This document shows, piece after piece, positions 18,601 to 26,610 of a stretch of DNA of 63,089 nucleotides. Made by a program: the position numbers and the translations under genes. Under the pieces are notes generated by a model. It was given only the letters and a program-made list of their open reading frames with translations, was not told the origin of the DNA and did no database searches. Source of the DNA: a virus; IMG/VR virus record IMGVR_UViG_3300044729_002069, positions 1 to 63,089 of that record; one strand, written 5' to 3'. Within the stretch, counting starts at the first letter, position 1. Each line of letters begins with the position of its first letter.

Positions 18601-21600
18601 GAAGGCTGTAGGTCAATGGGGGTGAGGGCTTGCTGTTTGCTTTGATTGGCCACTTGAACGGCGGTTTTCAACTCATCCGCTGCGTTTCCTGCGTCACTTA
18701 ACGCTTCACGCCAAGCAATTTCAGCTAGTTGTAAATTGGCACTAGCCTGCTGTTGTGTGATGTCAGGCGATGCCCCGACAAGAGGAACGCCTCCTGCAGC
18801 CCGTTGCACAAAACCGCCGGGGCCACGGGCTAGTCCTGCGGCTAATCCACTGCGTTGAAGCCTGGCGAAATCCTCTTCCGATACCTGCTGAGGGCCTTTC
18901 GCGGCAATCGTCGCCAAGATGTCGCGTGACCTCTTGAAGGACTGCACTCTCTCTTCCGCTTCACCTAGCTTCCGTGTTATAGGCTCAGTCATGCCAGCAA
19001 CGGCCATCTCGTTCAATTCATCACGTGCCTTCCTAGCCCTTGCCGCAGACTCTGCCAGCTTTTGATTTACTCTGTCAATCGAATTGGCGAGTATTTCAAA
19101 AGCAGTCCACACGGCCGCTACGACAATGCCAGCAAGAGCCGCCTTTGCAGCCGCAGACGTGGCAATAAGAACTCTGAGCTTCACAATGGTCGCTTGAGTT
19201 TGAGTGGCAAGCAGGACCAATCCTCTCACCGCTGCCACGATTCCAGCCTTCGCCATAAGCTGAAGTGCGGCAGTTACAAGCGCAACCTTCGCGGCAAAGT
19301 TGGCCAAGAATCCACCAACGGGAGTATTGATGAATCGAGCAATTTGCTCCAATGCGAACAAAATGAACCTGCCCAGCTCCGCAAATGTTGGCGCCAGGCT
19401 CATAATCACATCGCCTAGCGCCCTGCCAATTTCAGTGATCTGCTGGAACACCGTATAAATGGCTAGTGCTTGCCCGCTCAATGCGCCAGCGGGGCCAGCG
19501 TTGCCTTGCGCTGCAGCAGCGAATGCTTGCACTGCTTGCGTTGCACTTGCAACAGCCTCAGAGATCAATGGGAAAGCCTGTTGTGCAACAATGTTTACAA
19601 GCGGCTCAAATGCCTCGTACAGCCTCAGCACGCTATTCTGCATGTCATTCAGCGCACCACGAAGAGTTTTGGCAGCACCAGCCGCACCTTGAGAAAAGTC
19701 TCGATTTAGCAGAATGCCTACATTATTAAGCACTTGCTGCATTGCCTTGCCCCTGAAAGCTCCGTCCTCCATCGCCTTGGAGAACTCAGGAATGTCCATT
19801 TGCGCTGCTTCTGCGAAAAGCGCCAATGCTCCAGGCAGCACGTCGCCCAACTGCCCACGCAGCTCTTCTGCCGTGATCTGCCCCTTGCTCGCCATCTGAG
19901 AAAGGGCGTATGTCACCCTGTCTACCTTGTCGGCACTCAAGCCGAATGTGGCAGCAGCCTTTGACACACCAGTGAACAGGTTTTGGATTTCTTCCGCGCC
20001 AAACCCTGCAGGCGCCATCGAGGCGTACATGCGGGCAAAGCCTTCCCTGATACTTGCCAATGGCACGGCAAAGCGATCCGCCAAATTGTCTAAGAAGGCA
20101 AAGGAACGGTCAGTCTCCGCAGCGGAGCCAGTGATGGCATTGAGCTGGTTGCGGATAGACTGCAGGGCGCTAGAAGCATCCAGCGCCTGACGCGGCAAGT
20201 CCATGATGAACGCCAAGCCCTTGTAAGCAGCGCCATACAGCAACACTTGTTTCGTAGCTTGCCCGAACTCTCCAGCAAGCTCCTCAATAGCACCAGCAAG
20301 CGGCACTCTTGCTTGACGAAGGTAACGGTCAGCTTCTCCTAGCGACTTGGCGAATCGACCACCAGCGAGGTAGCCAGAGGGAAGTGCGGTAGAAGGTCTT
20401 TCCCCGCCTCCTCCGTAAGGCGCAGGAGTCCGACCAACACCAGGGGGAAGTTGAGGTGGGCCGCCTCCACCAACGCCTTCTGCCATCACTGACAAGCCAC
20501 GCGCCGCTGATCTTTGATACGCCTGTGCAATGCGATCTTGCACGGACATACCAGTAGCGGAAGGCAGTAATCCTGCGATCTGCCGACCACCCAACGCTGC
20601 CTGCATGGAAGTGCCAAGATCACGCACGTTTACGGAGCGCACTGCAGCATTCAACTCGGCTTTTATTGAATCGACAAAAGCATTGGCGGCTCCGCGTAGA
20701 GCTTCTTTTAGAGATGGGGAAAGAATGTCGCCAACAAGTCGCTTTTGCTCTGCGAATGACGTGCCGGGTAGTGCTGCAAAGTTTGCGCCAGGCGGCAGCG
20801 CCCTGCCAGTAGAGGATGGGCCAATGGGAGGGCGAGAGCTTGGCGGCACCTGAGCAGGCCAGTTGATCGCAGGAGGGGCAAGCCTCGCTCTTCGTTGTGC
20901 CGCAACCTGCGCCGGGTCCATGCCCAGCATGTGGAAGACGCCCCTGGCAAACGTATCCAACACTCGCTGCACGCCGCTCCTGTCTGGATTGCGCATCACA
21001 GCCTGAGGATCAAGAAACTTCTTGATCATCTCCACCGACGCATCGGCAACAATCTTTTGAATGATGTTGCCCTTGTTTAGTTTGCTAACGCCAGATACAT
21101 TCATCTGCTTAGCAATCTGCCTCAGTTGCTCATTCGTGAAGCCACCAGTCTCTAAGCGGGATTGAAGCTGGGAACGTCGAGCGGCTTCCGTGACGCCGCC
21201 GCCAGCCATTCGTGCCGCACCCATTGCGCTAATGGTTTGCATTCCACGCGCTACCTCGGCATCAATTTCTGCTTGCGTCTTGGCGCCGCCACGAATTGCC
21301 GCTGATTGCAGATTGGCCTTTACGTCAATAGTGGTAGAACCAAGCTTTCTAACTACATCTGCCTTGAACTTGCTCGCGGCACTATCGGACAGTGGCTGCA
21401 GTCCCACGGGAAGCAGTATCTTGCCCCCTTGAGCCATGATGCCTCTGTAGACATCAGCGCGAATCTTGCGGGCTTCACGCTGACTGACTGCTGCCCTGCC
21501 ACTAACAGGAATCTCTAGCTTTGTATCTTGCAGTGCCTCCAGCCTGTCTTTCAGTTTTTCTGCTTTCGCTATGGAAGCGTCAAGCTGAACGTCTTTAATT

Positions 21601-21788
21601 TTCAGCGTGAACGTTTTGCTGTTCAGAAAACGATCAAGAGCCTTGTATTGAGTGACAATCAGGCGCCTGTCAAATTGCGTGCGCAGCGTAATTGGTTGCC
21701 CACCAAGCTGCGTGCCAATGGTTGAAATTTGCTGCCTGAGAAGAGCCAGGTCAAGACCAACTGATAGCCTTAGCTCAGGAGCGGCCAT
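15618..21788 (-). CDS. Tape measure protein with transglycosylase-like and M15-like domains
   Basis: 2056 residues, the longest gene. Coiled-coil N-terminus; tape-measure core at about 555-700 (SFAFLDNLADRFAVPL ... MASKGQITAEELRGQLGD); hydrophobic segments at about 840-910; a lysozyme/SLT-like block near 1215-1320 (LAFLETRIRNVPNAEGSG, AMGYFQTKGPF); then an M15-type metallopeptidase-like block near 1365-1465 (GSRHLAGTAMDIHG ... YPGSHGGHVEFSG). Gly-rich hydrophobic C-terminus at about 1840-1920. It sets tail length and probably enters the wall during DNA injection. Length implies a long, siphovirus-type tail. Confidence 0.9.
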   Translation of the reverse strand: MAAPELRLSVGLDLALLRQQISTIGTQLGGQPITLRTQFDRRLIVTQYKALDRFLNSKTFTLKIKDVQLDASIAKAEKLKDRLEALQDTKLEIPVSGRAAVSQREARKIRADVYRGIMAQGGKILLPVGLQPLSDSAASKFKADVVRKLGSTTIDVKANLQSAAIRGGAKTQAEIDAEVARGMQTISAMGAARMAGGGVTEAARRSQLQSRLETGGFTNEQLRQIAKQMNVSGVSKLNKGNIIQKIVADASVEMIKKFLDPQAVMRNPDRSGVQRVLDTFARGVFHMLGMDPAQVAAQRRARLAPPAINWPAQVPPSSRPPIGPSSTGRALPPGANFAALPGTSFAEQKRLVGDILSPSLKEALRGAANAFVDSIKAELNAAVRSVNVRDLGTSMQAALGGRQIAGLLPSATGMSVQDRIAQAYQRSAARGLSVMAEGVGGGGPPQLPPGVGRTPAPYGGGGERPSTALPSGYLAGGRFAKSLGEADRYLRQARVPLAGAIEELAGEFGQATKQVLLYGAAYKGLAFIMDLPRQALDASSALQSIRNQLNAITGSAAETDRSFAFLDNLADRFAVPLASIREGFARMYASMAPAGFGAEEIQNLFTGVSKAAATFGLSADKVDRVTYALSQMASKGQITAEELRGQLGDVLPGALALFAEAAQMDIPEFSKAMEDGAFRGKAMQQVLNNVGILLNRDFSQGAAGAAKTLRGALNDMQNSVLRLYEAFEPLVNIVAQQAFPLISEAVASATQAVQAFAAAAQGNAGPAGALSGQALAIYTVFQQITEIGRALGDVIMSLAPTFAELGRFILFALEQIARFINTPVGGFLANFAAKVALVTAALQLMAKAGIVAAVRGLVLLATQTQATIVKLRVLIATSAAAKAALAGIVVAAVWTAFEILANSIDRVNQKLAESAARARKARDELNEMAVAGMTEPITRKLGEAEERVQSFKRSRDILATIAAKGPQQVSEEDFARLQRSGLAAGLARGPGGFVQRAAGGVPLVGASPDITQQQASANLQLAEIAWREALSDAGNAADELKTAVQVANQSKQQALTPIDLQPSGDPDKAARKAEEDRAKLAAEQQRLAEQYARQQGQLITATAEFQNDKDKLRYEQMRELAEQSFELEKSLMDAKFDYEMAGMNEIHAKNKRNEKELLEIQMRSTRRLSEATARVTEAGMKINAAKALRAASQQAAALLPAEGAAAMGGQGNVQNYLRRLAFLETRIRNVPNAEGSGAMGYFQTKGPFHQEALAASGGKNSRSANYSESAAAVEGWIKRHRPRAYEAIVAGRFDDADAILSQGTWPSLPGGSQAQPPEIQRQARQFLTPPAAPVLPSVTGAAPPASVATLGVAVPVIHPETGSGYTVPGVKDAQGRPVVFSREAAEAFAAMITASGGQVRGSDIASSQRSARKNAAVGGATGSRHLAGTAMDIHGRSLEWIKRHGAQYGWNIHDYPGSHGGHVEFSGMKRPASGARQSIARAEQGAEFSVELAEMERANVLAIELGKVVNGARVDLEQTRALLAQQVGEIFPVEQLRLDAQLLKERNALLLQGAPEEYIQAREQITRADIAGTLQAETYRQKITELEVQEKTLAEQVKKGGEMQALYEAELKGVQDRIALHTKALESVTTQQAAYNAEVLEASLLALKNADAMKAMEEAAALVNDAVDGVLSSYKGLFVDIMSGGDIKEAAKRMQESLSKQVFTMFIDFSMKPVEKFFKDQLLNVFGLPNEEEQRAETIAAMERQIAALDRNTAALQGTPAGASGQAFGGNASLPSPLMGDVLNAPAFEMSGKAMQEASEQAWQFPDSLGGMGQAMEQFNANTSAVTSSLVEEARKGATATTTWQQNLGKTVSAVGIAASSIVGITAGISQIKEGGVSGVLGGIGSIAMSLGSALGGFSALGGLGGLFGGGGGAAAMSGGSGIPWNFNTGLKFFANGGVVNGPTLGMVGEGRYNEAIVPLPDGRSIPVKMNDQSASLREAMNTMSPIQAMAPILSMKFESTNIGGVEYVSRDQLEAAMASTRRQAAKDGALRGMNMTLDKIQQSPATRSRIGMRGR

Positions 21789-21826
21789 ATCGCAGCAACA
21801 TGCCTATTATCACTTAGCTTAACGAA

Positions 21827-22294
21827 CTATTCTGCATTCTCACGCGAGGATGCAGTCTTGATCTCTTCTGCCAACATACCAATCAGTCTTCCATCCATCC
21901 GTCGAGTTTTGAGCAATTGACGCAAAATACGCAGGCTCTCTTCCGTCACGCCCGTATCCTTCTGCATCTTGCGCGTATCAAACGGCAGGAAGTCAGCAGG
22001 GCTCACTCTTGCCTTCTTGCCACCCAGCGCACCAACCACCACTGCGCCAAGTTTGGCAGTAGCAATGTTGTCGATGTTATGGCGATTCACGTCATGGCGC
22101 TCAATCCACTTCAGCGCCTTCACCACGTCCTTAGTTCTTTGCAAGCCAAAGTTACGCGCTGACCAACGATCATCCCGGTATTCCGATGCGGAAAGTCGGA
22201 AGTAAATGTCGTCCCAGCGCGTAAGATTCTTTAGCGTGCGTCTAGCTTGCTTTTCTAAGCGTTCGACGGGGCTTAAGCCTTCGTCGTCTTCGCT
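21827..22294 (-). CDS. Tail assembly chaperone, frameshifted extension (GT-like)
   Basis: This frame has no good start of its own. It is open from the A-run at 22294-22300 through SEDDEGLSPVERLEKQARR ... DDIYFRLSASEYRDDRWSARN ... TKDVVKALKWIERHDVNRHN to the stop at 21827. It is in the -1 frame relative to the upstream chaperone, so it should be made only as a fusion, as lambda gpGT. About 155 residues are added. The C-terminal basic/helical part would bind the tape measure. Confidence 0.8.
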   Translation of the reverse strand, partial: SEDDEGLSPVERLEKQARRTLKNLTRWDDIYFRLSASEYRDDRWSARNFGLQRTKDVVKALKWIERHDVNRHNIDNIATAKLGAVVVGALGGKKARVSPADFLPFDTRKMQKDTGVTEESLRILRQLLKTRRMDGRLIGMLAEEIKTASSRENAE

Positions 22295-22800
22295 TTTTTT
22301 GCTGCTCCAGCCTCCGCGAGTTCAGCTTGCTGCTCGTCAGCAATAAACTCAAGCGTGGCAGCAATCAGCTTGCGCCCCATTGCCTTTGTGTCGTCCAGCG
22401 ACCAGTCTTCAGTGCGCTGCCACTCGCCGTCCATCATCGCCTCACCACGGCACCGCATGAAAGTGGTGACAATGCGAGCATTGCTCACTTCCACGCTGCC
22501 CACGCTGTTCAGCATCCCCAGCGTCTCTTCCGTGAAGTCGCTGAGCAAATCCATCTCTCCCATGCTTGCACCGCCCTGCAGCATGTCAAAGGCTTCCTCA
22601 AGGCTCACGCCTTTACTGGCGGAAATCTTCTTGGCCAGTTGCACAGCGCGGATGGTGGCCTGTGACTGAGCACGGCTTGCTTCCTCTTGTTCAATGGATT
22701 CGGCAACAAGCCAGCCGCCATACTTGCGCAATCGCAACCCAGGCAGCAGCTCAAAGTATTCAGGCTCTTCCCCTTGAAGCAGGAAACTATACTTGCTCAT
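22273..22800 (-). CDS. Tail assembly chaperone (gpG-like)
   Basis: 175 residues, MSKYSFLLQGEEPEYFELLPGLRLRKYGG, largely helical, ending in the Lys/Ala tail GAAKKAKTTKA that contains the slippery site. It directly precedes the tape measure, the defining context of tail assembly chaperones. Ribosomes that do not shift make this short form; those that shift make the long form that coats the tape measure. Confidence 0.8.
   Translation of the reverse strand: MSKYSFLLQGEEPEYFELLPGLRLRKYGGWLVAESIEQEEASRAQSQATIRAVQLAKKISASKGVSLEEAFDMLQGGASMGEMDLLSDFTEETLGMLNSVGSVEVSNARIVTTFMRCRGEAMMDGEWQRTEDWSLDDTKAMGRKLIAATLEFIADEQQAELAEAGAAKKAKTTKA
22294..22300 (-). promoter_or_regulatory. Programmed -1 ribosomal frameshift site A-AAA-AAA-G
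   Basis: On the coding strand the upstream frame reads GCA AAA AAA GCG. The heptamer A_AAA_AAA is a classic slippery sequence. A -1 slip moves ribosomes from the 22273-22800 frame into the 21827 frame, which stays open for about 155 codons. The upstream frame's own stop follows only 7 codons after the site. Confidence 0.85.
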
Positions 22801-23026
22801 GACTGAGGATGTTCAGGGTAACGTTGAAAGCCTTGACGCGCTCACTAGAGGAACGACATTCAGGAGGCACTTCCACCAAGAAACGGTGGCTGTCATTGCA
22901 GATTGTAGCCGTGTCGCCATGAAAGGAAACAAGACAGAGAATACCCGCTTCTAAGCTTGCCGCCTCTTGAGTGCAGTTAATGGCATGAACCCTGCCATCT
23001 TCGCTGGCCAAGTAATCAACGTGCAT
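22787..23026 (-). CDS. Small protein upstream of tail chaperone
   Basis: 79 residues, MHVDYLASEDGRVHAINCTQEA, with a beta pattern and ECRSSSERVKAFNVTLNILSHEQV at the end. It overlaps both neighbours (11 and 14 bases), so it is translationally coupled in the tail operon. No domain recognised; possibly a tail accessory or assembly factor. Confidence 0.55.
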   Translation of the reverse strand: MHVDYLASEDGRVHAINCTQEAASLEAGILCLVSFHGDTATICNDSHRFLVEVPPECRSSSERVKAFNVTLNILSHEQV

Positions 23027-23477
23027 TGATCTTGTTCAGCTCATCCTGTACTCGCAATTGTAAAGCCTTGCCAGGCGCCTTTCTGAAGAATGACGATGCA
23101 ATAGAAATGTCATCAGTGAATGGCCTTCCTGGCATCTTCCTTGTGCCTTCATGCACATACCAAGCGTATTCTTCACCACTGCTGTTCGTTGCGTCCCAGT
23201 GCCAATTAGCCTCAGCTCCGGCAGTTGTACGATTGAGCTTAAAGCTCTTTACGCCACTTTCGTACAGGTCGCCAAGGTCGTAAATGTCTCGCGGACTACC
23301 GACCACTTCGCCATTTTTTCGCCTCGTCTCTCCATCCCATTCCCATTGTTCCATGTCGCGGAACTGATCATCCCAGTGGGCATCGTTAATATCCTCTTCG
23401 GCCCACTTCTCAAAAGCATCAAGCAATGCCTTCTCAATTTGCTTCGCGCCAATGATCCTCGCGGAAATGATTGCCAT
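23016..23477 (-). CDS. Tail completion / neck protein (HK97 gp10-like)
   Basis: 153 residues. A helical N-terminus (KQIEKALLDAFEKWAEED) leads into WYVHEGTRKMPGRPFTDD, the HxGT...xPxRPF signature of HK97 gp10/tail-completion proteins. Its position between the head-tail connectors and the tail chaperone agrees. It would cap or connect the tail tube to the head. Confidence 0.65.
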   Translation of the reverse strand: MAIISARIIGAKQIEKALLDAFEKWAEEDINDAHWDDQFRDMEQWEWDGETRRKNGEVVGSPRDIYDLGDLYESGVKSFKLNRTTAGAEANWHWDATNSSGEEYAWYVHEGTRKMPGRPFTDDISIASSFFRKAPGKALQLRVQDELNKINAR

Positions 23478-23881
23478 TATCGAATGATGGTGCGAACTTC
23501 TCTGTCGGGAATGATGACACGGCAGCGCTCATAAGCCACGTCGTTTCCAGGTAGGTAGCGGAAAGTCGCATCAGGAAAACGTCTCGTCATTCTCTCCATT
23601 GCCTCCGCAATCTGTCTTCCATCAGGATTGTATTGCACTAGCACTACTTCCCATTGCTTCAACAGGTCAACAATGCCCACGCCTGCCGTTGGTAACAGTT
23701 CGGGATACTGGCGCATTGTCACTTCCAGCCCATCGGCTTTCCATTCACTAGGCACGCCTGTCTGTCCTGCCACGTACACGGCAGGAATAGTCTTGCCATC
23801 AGGCAGTGTATAACTGCCAATCAAGTCGGGCTGCGTTGTCAGCAGCGTGGTAATAATGTCGCGGAGTTGAGCGATGTTCAC
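23477..23881 (-). CDS. Tail terminator-like protein
   Basis: 134 residues. The alpha/beta arrangement with MRQYPELLPTAGVGIVDLLKQWEVVLVQYNPDGRQI and terminal VAYERCRVIIPDRE is compatible with tail terminators (gpU-like), which stop tube growth. Start is GTG at 23881. A terminator hairpin ends about 3-7 bases upstream of that start, so expression likely depends on readthrough or re-initiation. TAATG coupling to the next gene. Confidence 0.55.
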   Translation of the reverse strand: MNIAQLRDIITTLLTTQPDLIGSYTLPDGKTIPAVYVAGQTGVPSEWKADGLEVTMRQYPELLPTAGVGIVDLLKQWEVVLVQYNPDGRQIAEAMERMTRRFPDATFRYLPGNDVAYERCRVIIPDREVRTIIR

Positions 23882-23910
23882 AATAAAAAGCCTCCCCGTA
23901 AGGAGAGGCT
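23882..23910 (-). terminator. Terminator after tail tube gene, abutting next start
   Basis: On the minus strand the stem AGCCTC-x-CC / GG-x-GAGGCT with a 4-base loop is followed by TTTTTATT and then immediately by the GTG start of the tail-terminator gene. It would reduce transcription after the abundant tube protein. Confidence 0.75.
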
Positions 23911-23932
23911 AACAGAGCTATGGGAGAGAAGG

Positions 23933-24511
23933 TCAGTTGGGGGCAACAGGAATGATGCTGCCAGAACTGGTGGCACTCTGATGGATGCCAATGCGGCTGC
24001 GGCTGACGAGATCAAAGGTGACTTCCACAAGGTTGTCAGCAGGGTAGTTCTCGTTGTAGTTCATCACGGCAGCGCAGAAAGCCACACGGTCGTAATAGAA
24101 AGTGGTGCCACTCACGCCAAGCTGCTTGTTGATTTCGACATACACCTCATGGGTCTTGTCGTAACGTGAAGCGCTGATCACTTGGAACGCTTCATCAAAG
24201 CTGTTGGGCAGGAACACCGTGCCATCAACGTCCTTCTGGAAGTAGGAGGTAATAGAGGCAGTGGCTTGACTGGTGACGATCACGCTGTCAGCGAAACCGC
24301 CGCCGCCAAGCAGGTAGAACTCTTGGTTGCCATCGTTGAAGGCCACAGAAGCCGTGGTGGCAGCCTGCAGGGTGAAGAGGGTGGGAGCCCCGCTCACGGT
24401 GAACGTAGCGCCGCTCTGCGTGATCACAGGACGACCAGAGGCCAGGGGAATAGCGCCAACACGTACGATAACGTCTTGGCTCTTAACCAATTCAGTGGGG
24501 TGGTAGAGCAT
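23933..24511 (-). CDS. Major tail tube protein
   Basis: 192 residues, MLYHPTELVKSQDVIVRVGAIPLASG. All-beta sequence with GGGGFADSVIVTSQATASITSYFQKDVDGTVF and ending RSRIGIHQSATSSGSIIPV. It lies between the head-tail connectors and the tail terminator, and is followed by a strong terminator as expected for an abundant product. It forms the hexameric rings of the tail tube; this identity is by fold pattern and position. Confidence 0.65.
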   Translation of the reverse strand: MLYHPTELVKSQDVIVRVGAIPLASGRPVITQSGATFTVSGAPTLFTLQAATTASVAFNDGNQEFYLLGGGGFADSVIVTSQATASITSYFQKDVDGTVFLPNSFDEAFQVISASRYDKTHEVYVEINKQLGVSGTTFYYDRVAFCAAVMNYNENYPADNLVEVTFDLVSRSRIGIHQSATSSGSIIPVAPN

Positions 24512-24548
24512 TTGAAAATCCTCAATGGAAAGAGAAAGTGGTTAAGCG

Positions 24549-24938
24549 TCAGACGTTCTGTACGCTTCCTTTGCCAACCAGTCTAAAAATGCCCCTGATT
24601 GGCGTGCCCAAGAACTGCCAGCAGTGTTCGGCAATGTGTTCATTGGGCAATAGCTCAAACCGTCCTTCCCTTCCATTGATCGTTGCAGCAGCCGAACTCC
24701 CAGGAGTGATGCCAGACAATGCCAGAGGCCCTGTCAGCCTGCCTTCCATGTACACTGCCGTATTGTCAGCGCCTAGAAGGTAGTCATACCGTGGATTGTT
24801 CTTTTGCTTGAGACTGGCATAGTACGTGACGCCTGATGACAGACCAACGTAGTTGCCAGTTTCTTCGTCCAGAGCATAGCCCGAAGCCACTTGCCAAACC
24901 AGGGTGGCATTAGCGAGTGGCGACAGACCGTTGATCAT
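24549..24938 (-). CDS. Head closure / connector protein
   Basis: 129 residues, MINGLSPLANATLVWQVASGYALDEETGNYV. Beta-barrel pattern with HIAEHCWQFLGTPIRGIFRLVGKGSV at the end. It follows the adaptor gene (ATGA overlap) and precedes the tube gene, the usual place of head-closure stoppers. The domain is not positively recognised. Confidence 0.5.
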   Translation of the reverse strand: MINGLSPLANATLVWQVASGYALDEETGNYVGLSSGVTYYASLKQKNNPRYDYLLGADNTAVYMEGRLTGPLALSGITPGSSAAATINGREGRFELLPNEHIAEHCWQFLGTPIRGIFRLVGKGSVQNV

Positions 24939-25249
24939 GCGACGAAGCCAATAGAAGTGGAACCAGCGACGGTTTCAAGCATTCGTTTGAACTCTTGGCC
25001 ATATTGCGTGGCCTCAAGCCCTTTGCCATAAACCTTGCCTTCAGTGGCACCAATTTGGATGCCCATTTGCGCAAGTTGAATGGCAATAATGTGAGCCGCA
25101 AGGTGCTTGATGGCGCGGTCGGTTTGACTGCCAAAAATGTCCTCGCTTACATCCGCCGATGCTTCAGTAATGGCTCCATTAACGATCCCCGATGGATGGG
25201 GTTCAAACTCAGGAAACCGCTCCAAAAAGCCAGATGCAGTGACGGCCAT
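24935..25249 (-). CDS. Head-tail adaptor (DUF4054/gp6-like)
   Basis: 104 residues. TASGFLERFPEFEPHPSGIVNGAITEASADV followed by DRAIKHLAAHIIAIQLAQMG is the helical signature of head-tail adaptors (FPEF... and LAAHxxA). These proteins ring the portal and receive the closure protein. Its position two genes after the capsid protein is typical. Confidence 0.75.
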   Translation of the reverse strand: MAVTASGFLERFPEFEPHPSGIVNGAITEASADVSEDIFGSQTDRAIKHLAAHIIAIQLAQMGIQIGATEGKVYGKGLEATQYGQEFKRMLETVAGSTSIGFVA

Positions 25250-25251
25250 GG

Positions 25252-25638
25252 TTATGCCTTCCCTGTTTTAATGGCTTCGATGCGGCGGGCGATGGCGTTG
25301 CGGATGCGGATGCGGCCTTCAATCTTCTTCCAGTCAAGAAGTTGCTCTTCGTCGTGCATAATCTCGATCATGCTGAGAGCATCGCGCTGTGCAAGCTGAG
25401 ACAGGGTTTCCACGCTTTGCGGAATGTCTTGCACAGTAGGCATGTCCTTCATCTCTTCAATGGCACCAATGGCCATCAAGCGCTTCACTTGTCGGTTTTG
25501 ACGAGCCTCTGCCCATTTGGACTCAGGCACGTCTGCATTGACGCCAGGAGTGAGCTGAATAATCCCGGCATTGGTGATCACGCCAAAGCCCCCTTCACGC
25601 GGCGGATTTTCCAGTTCAGGGCGATAAGCAATAAGCAT
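25252..25638 (-). CDS. Head-region protein of unknown function
   Basis: 128 residues, MLIAYRPELENPPREGGFGVITNAGIIQLTPGVNADV. The first half is an N-terminal extended segment with PESKWAEARQNRQVKRLMAIGAIEEM, the second half charged helices (LDWKKIEGRIRIRNAIARRIEA). Lying between capsid and adaptor genes, it may be a head completion or minor capsid protein. Not recognised. Confidence 0.5.
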   Translation of the reverse strand: MLIAYRPELENPPREGGFGVITNAGIIQLTPGVNADVPESKWAEARQNRQVKRLMAIGAIEEMKDMPTVQDIPQSVETLSQLAQRDALSMIEIMHDEEQLLDWKKIEGRIRIRNAIARRIEAIKTGKA

Positions 25639-25689
25639 TGGTTCAACTAGGAACTGCCGCCAAGCCTAACGCCCTAAACTTTCTCATCC

Positions 25690-26595
25690 TCAGTTGTTTT
25701 GAACGTAGATGACGCTCTTGGGGAAGTAGATGGCCACACCACCCACGCGAGCGTGAGCAGGCACCACGAACTCCAGACCACGTTGCTGAGGCGGGAACAG
25801 CTCAAGCGGTTGCGGAATGTGCAGTTGCACCTTCTGCGGGTCACGCTTGTAAACCACCATGCGATTGGTGTTCAGTACGCTGTTGTCTGCATCGAGCTGA
25901 TTGATCGGCTCAATGGATGTGATGTAGGGGTTGGTGCGCAGGAAGTATTCCAGCACAGTCACGTCCGAGGAATCGGAGTTGCGCTGGGTGGAGATCACGC
26001 GGAAGTCCTCATAGGCAATGAGGATGGTGTCAGGCGTTTCCTTCATCTTGGAGCCGTTGACAATGGCAGTCACGCCATAGTTCAGCAGCTCAAGCATTTC
26101 CTCAGAAGTGGTGCCGGAGTCGGTGAACCACTTGTCAGCCTGCAGCACGTCAACCGTGGAGTTGTTGAAGAAACCAGCCAGCGAAGCAGAAGCCTCACCG
26201 AACATGGCAATCTCTTCTACTTTCTCCTCGTAGGCACGACGCACGGCAGCAGCACGACGCTGCTCCAGGGCGATGTTGGCCATTTGAGCAGCCCGCAGTT
26301 CCTGCACGGTGTAGCCGAAGCTGCCACCAAAGGAGCGGATGTTGATGCTCTTCTCCACTTGGCTAATGTCAGCCCGTGGCAGGTCATCAGCAGCGTCGGC
26401 CAGCAGGCGGAAGTCGCCAGTGCTGTTCATCACGCGGTAGGTGAAGGTTTGCGCTGCGTTACCGGCTTCGGCAGTCACAGGCAGAATGGTGGGGTATTTG
26501 ATGTCCGCGTAGACGGTCTCAAACACTTGGGGGCGGATGTACTCAAGCTGACGCTCAAGAAACAGGCCCGCCTCATCCATACGAAATTCAGACAT
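25690..26595 (-). CDS. Major capsid protein (HK97 fold, DUF2184-like)
   Basis: 301 residues. MDEAGLFLERQLEYIRPQVFETVYADIKYPTILPV, then the E-loop/A-domain pattern (SFGGSFGYTVQELRAAQMANI, VYKRDPQKVQLHIPQPLE) and ARVGGVAIYFPKSVIYV at the end fit major capsid proteins of the DUF2184 type. A strong AGGAGG site lies about 9 bases before the ATG. It follows the decoration and protease-scaffold genes in standard order. Confidence 0.85.
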   Translation of the reverse strand: MSEFRMDEAGLFLERQLEYIRPQVFETVYADIKYPTILPVTAEAGNAAQTFTYRVMNSTGDFRLLADAADDLPRADISQVEKSINIRSFGGSFGYTVQELRAAQMANIALEQRRAAAVRRAYEEKVEEIAMFGEASASLAGFFNNSTVDVLQADKWFTDSGTTSEEMLELLNYGVTAIVNGSKMKETPDTILIAYEDFRVISTQRNSDSSDVTVLEYFLRTNPYITSIEPINQLDADNSVLNTNRMVVYKRDPQKVQLHIPQPLELFPPQQRGLEFVVPAHARVGGVAIYFPKSVIYVQNN

Positions 26596-26610
26596 TGGTA
26601 GGGCCTCCTA

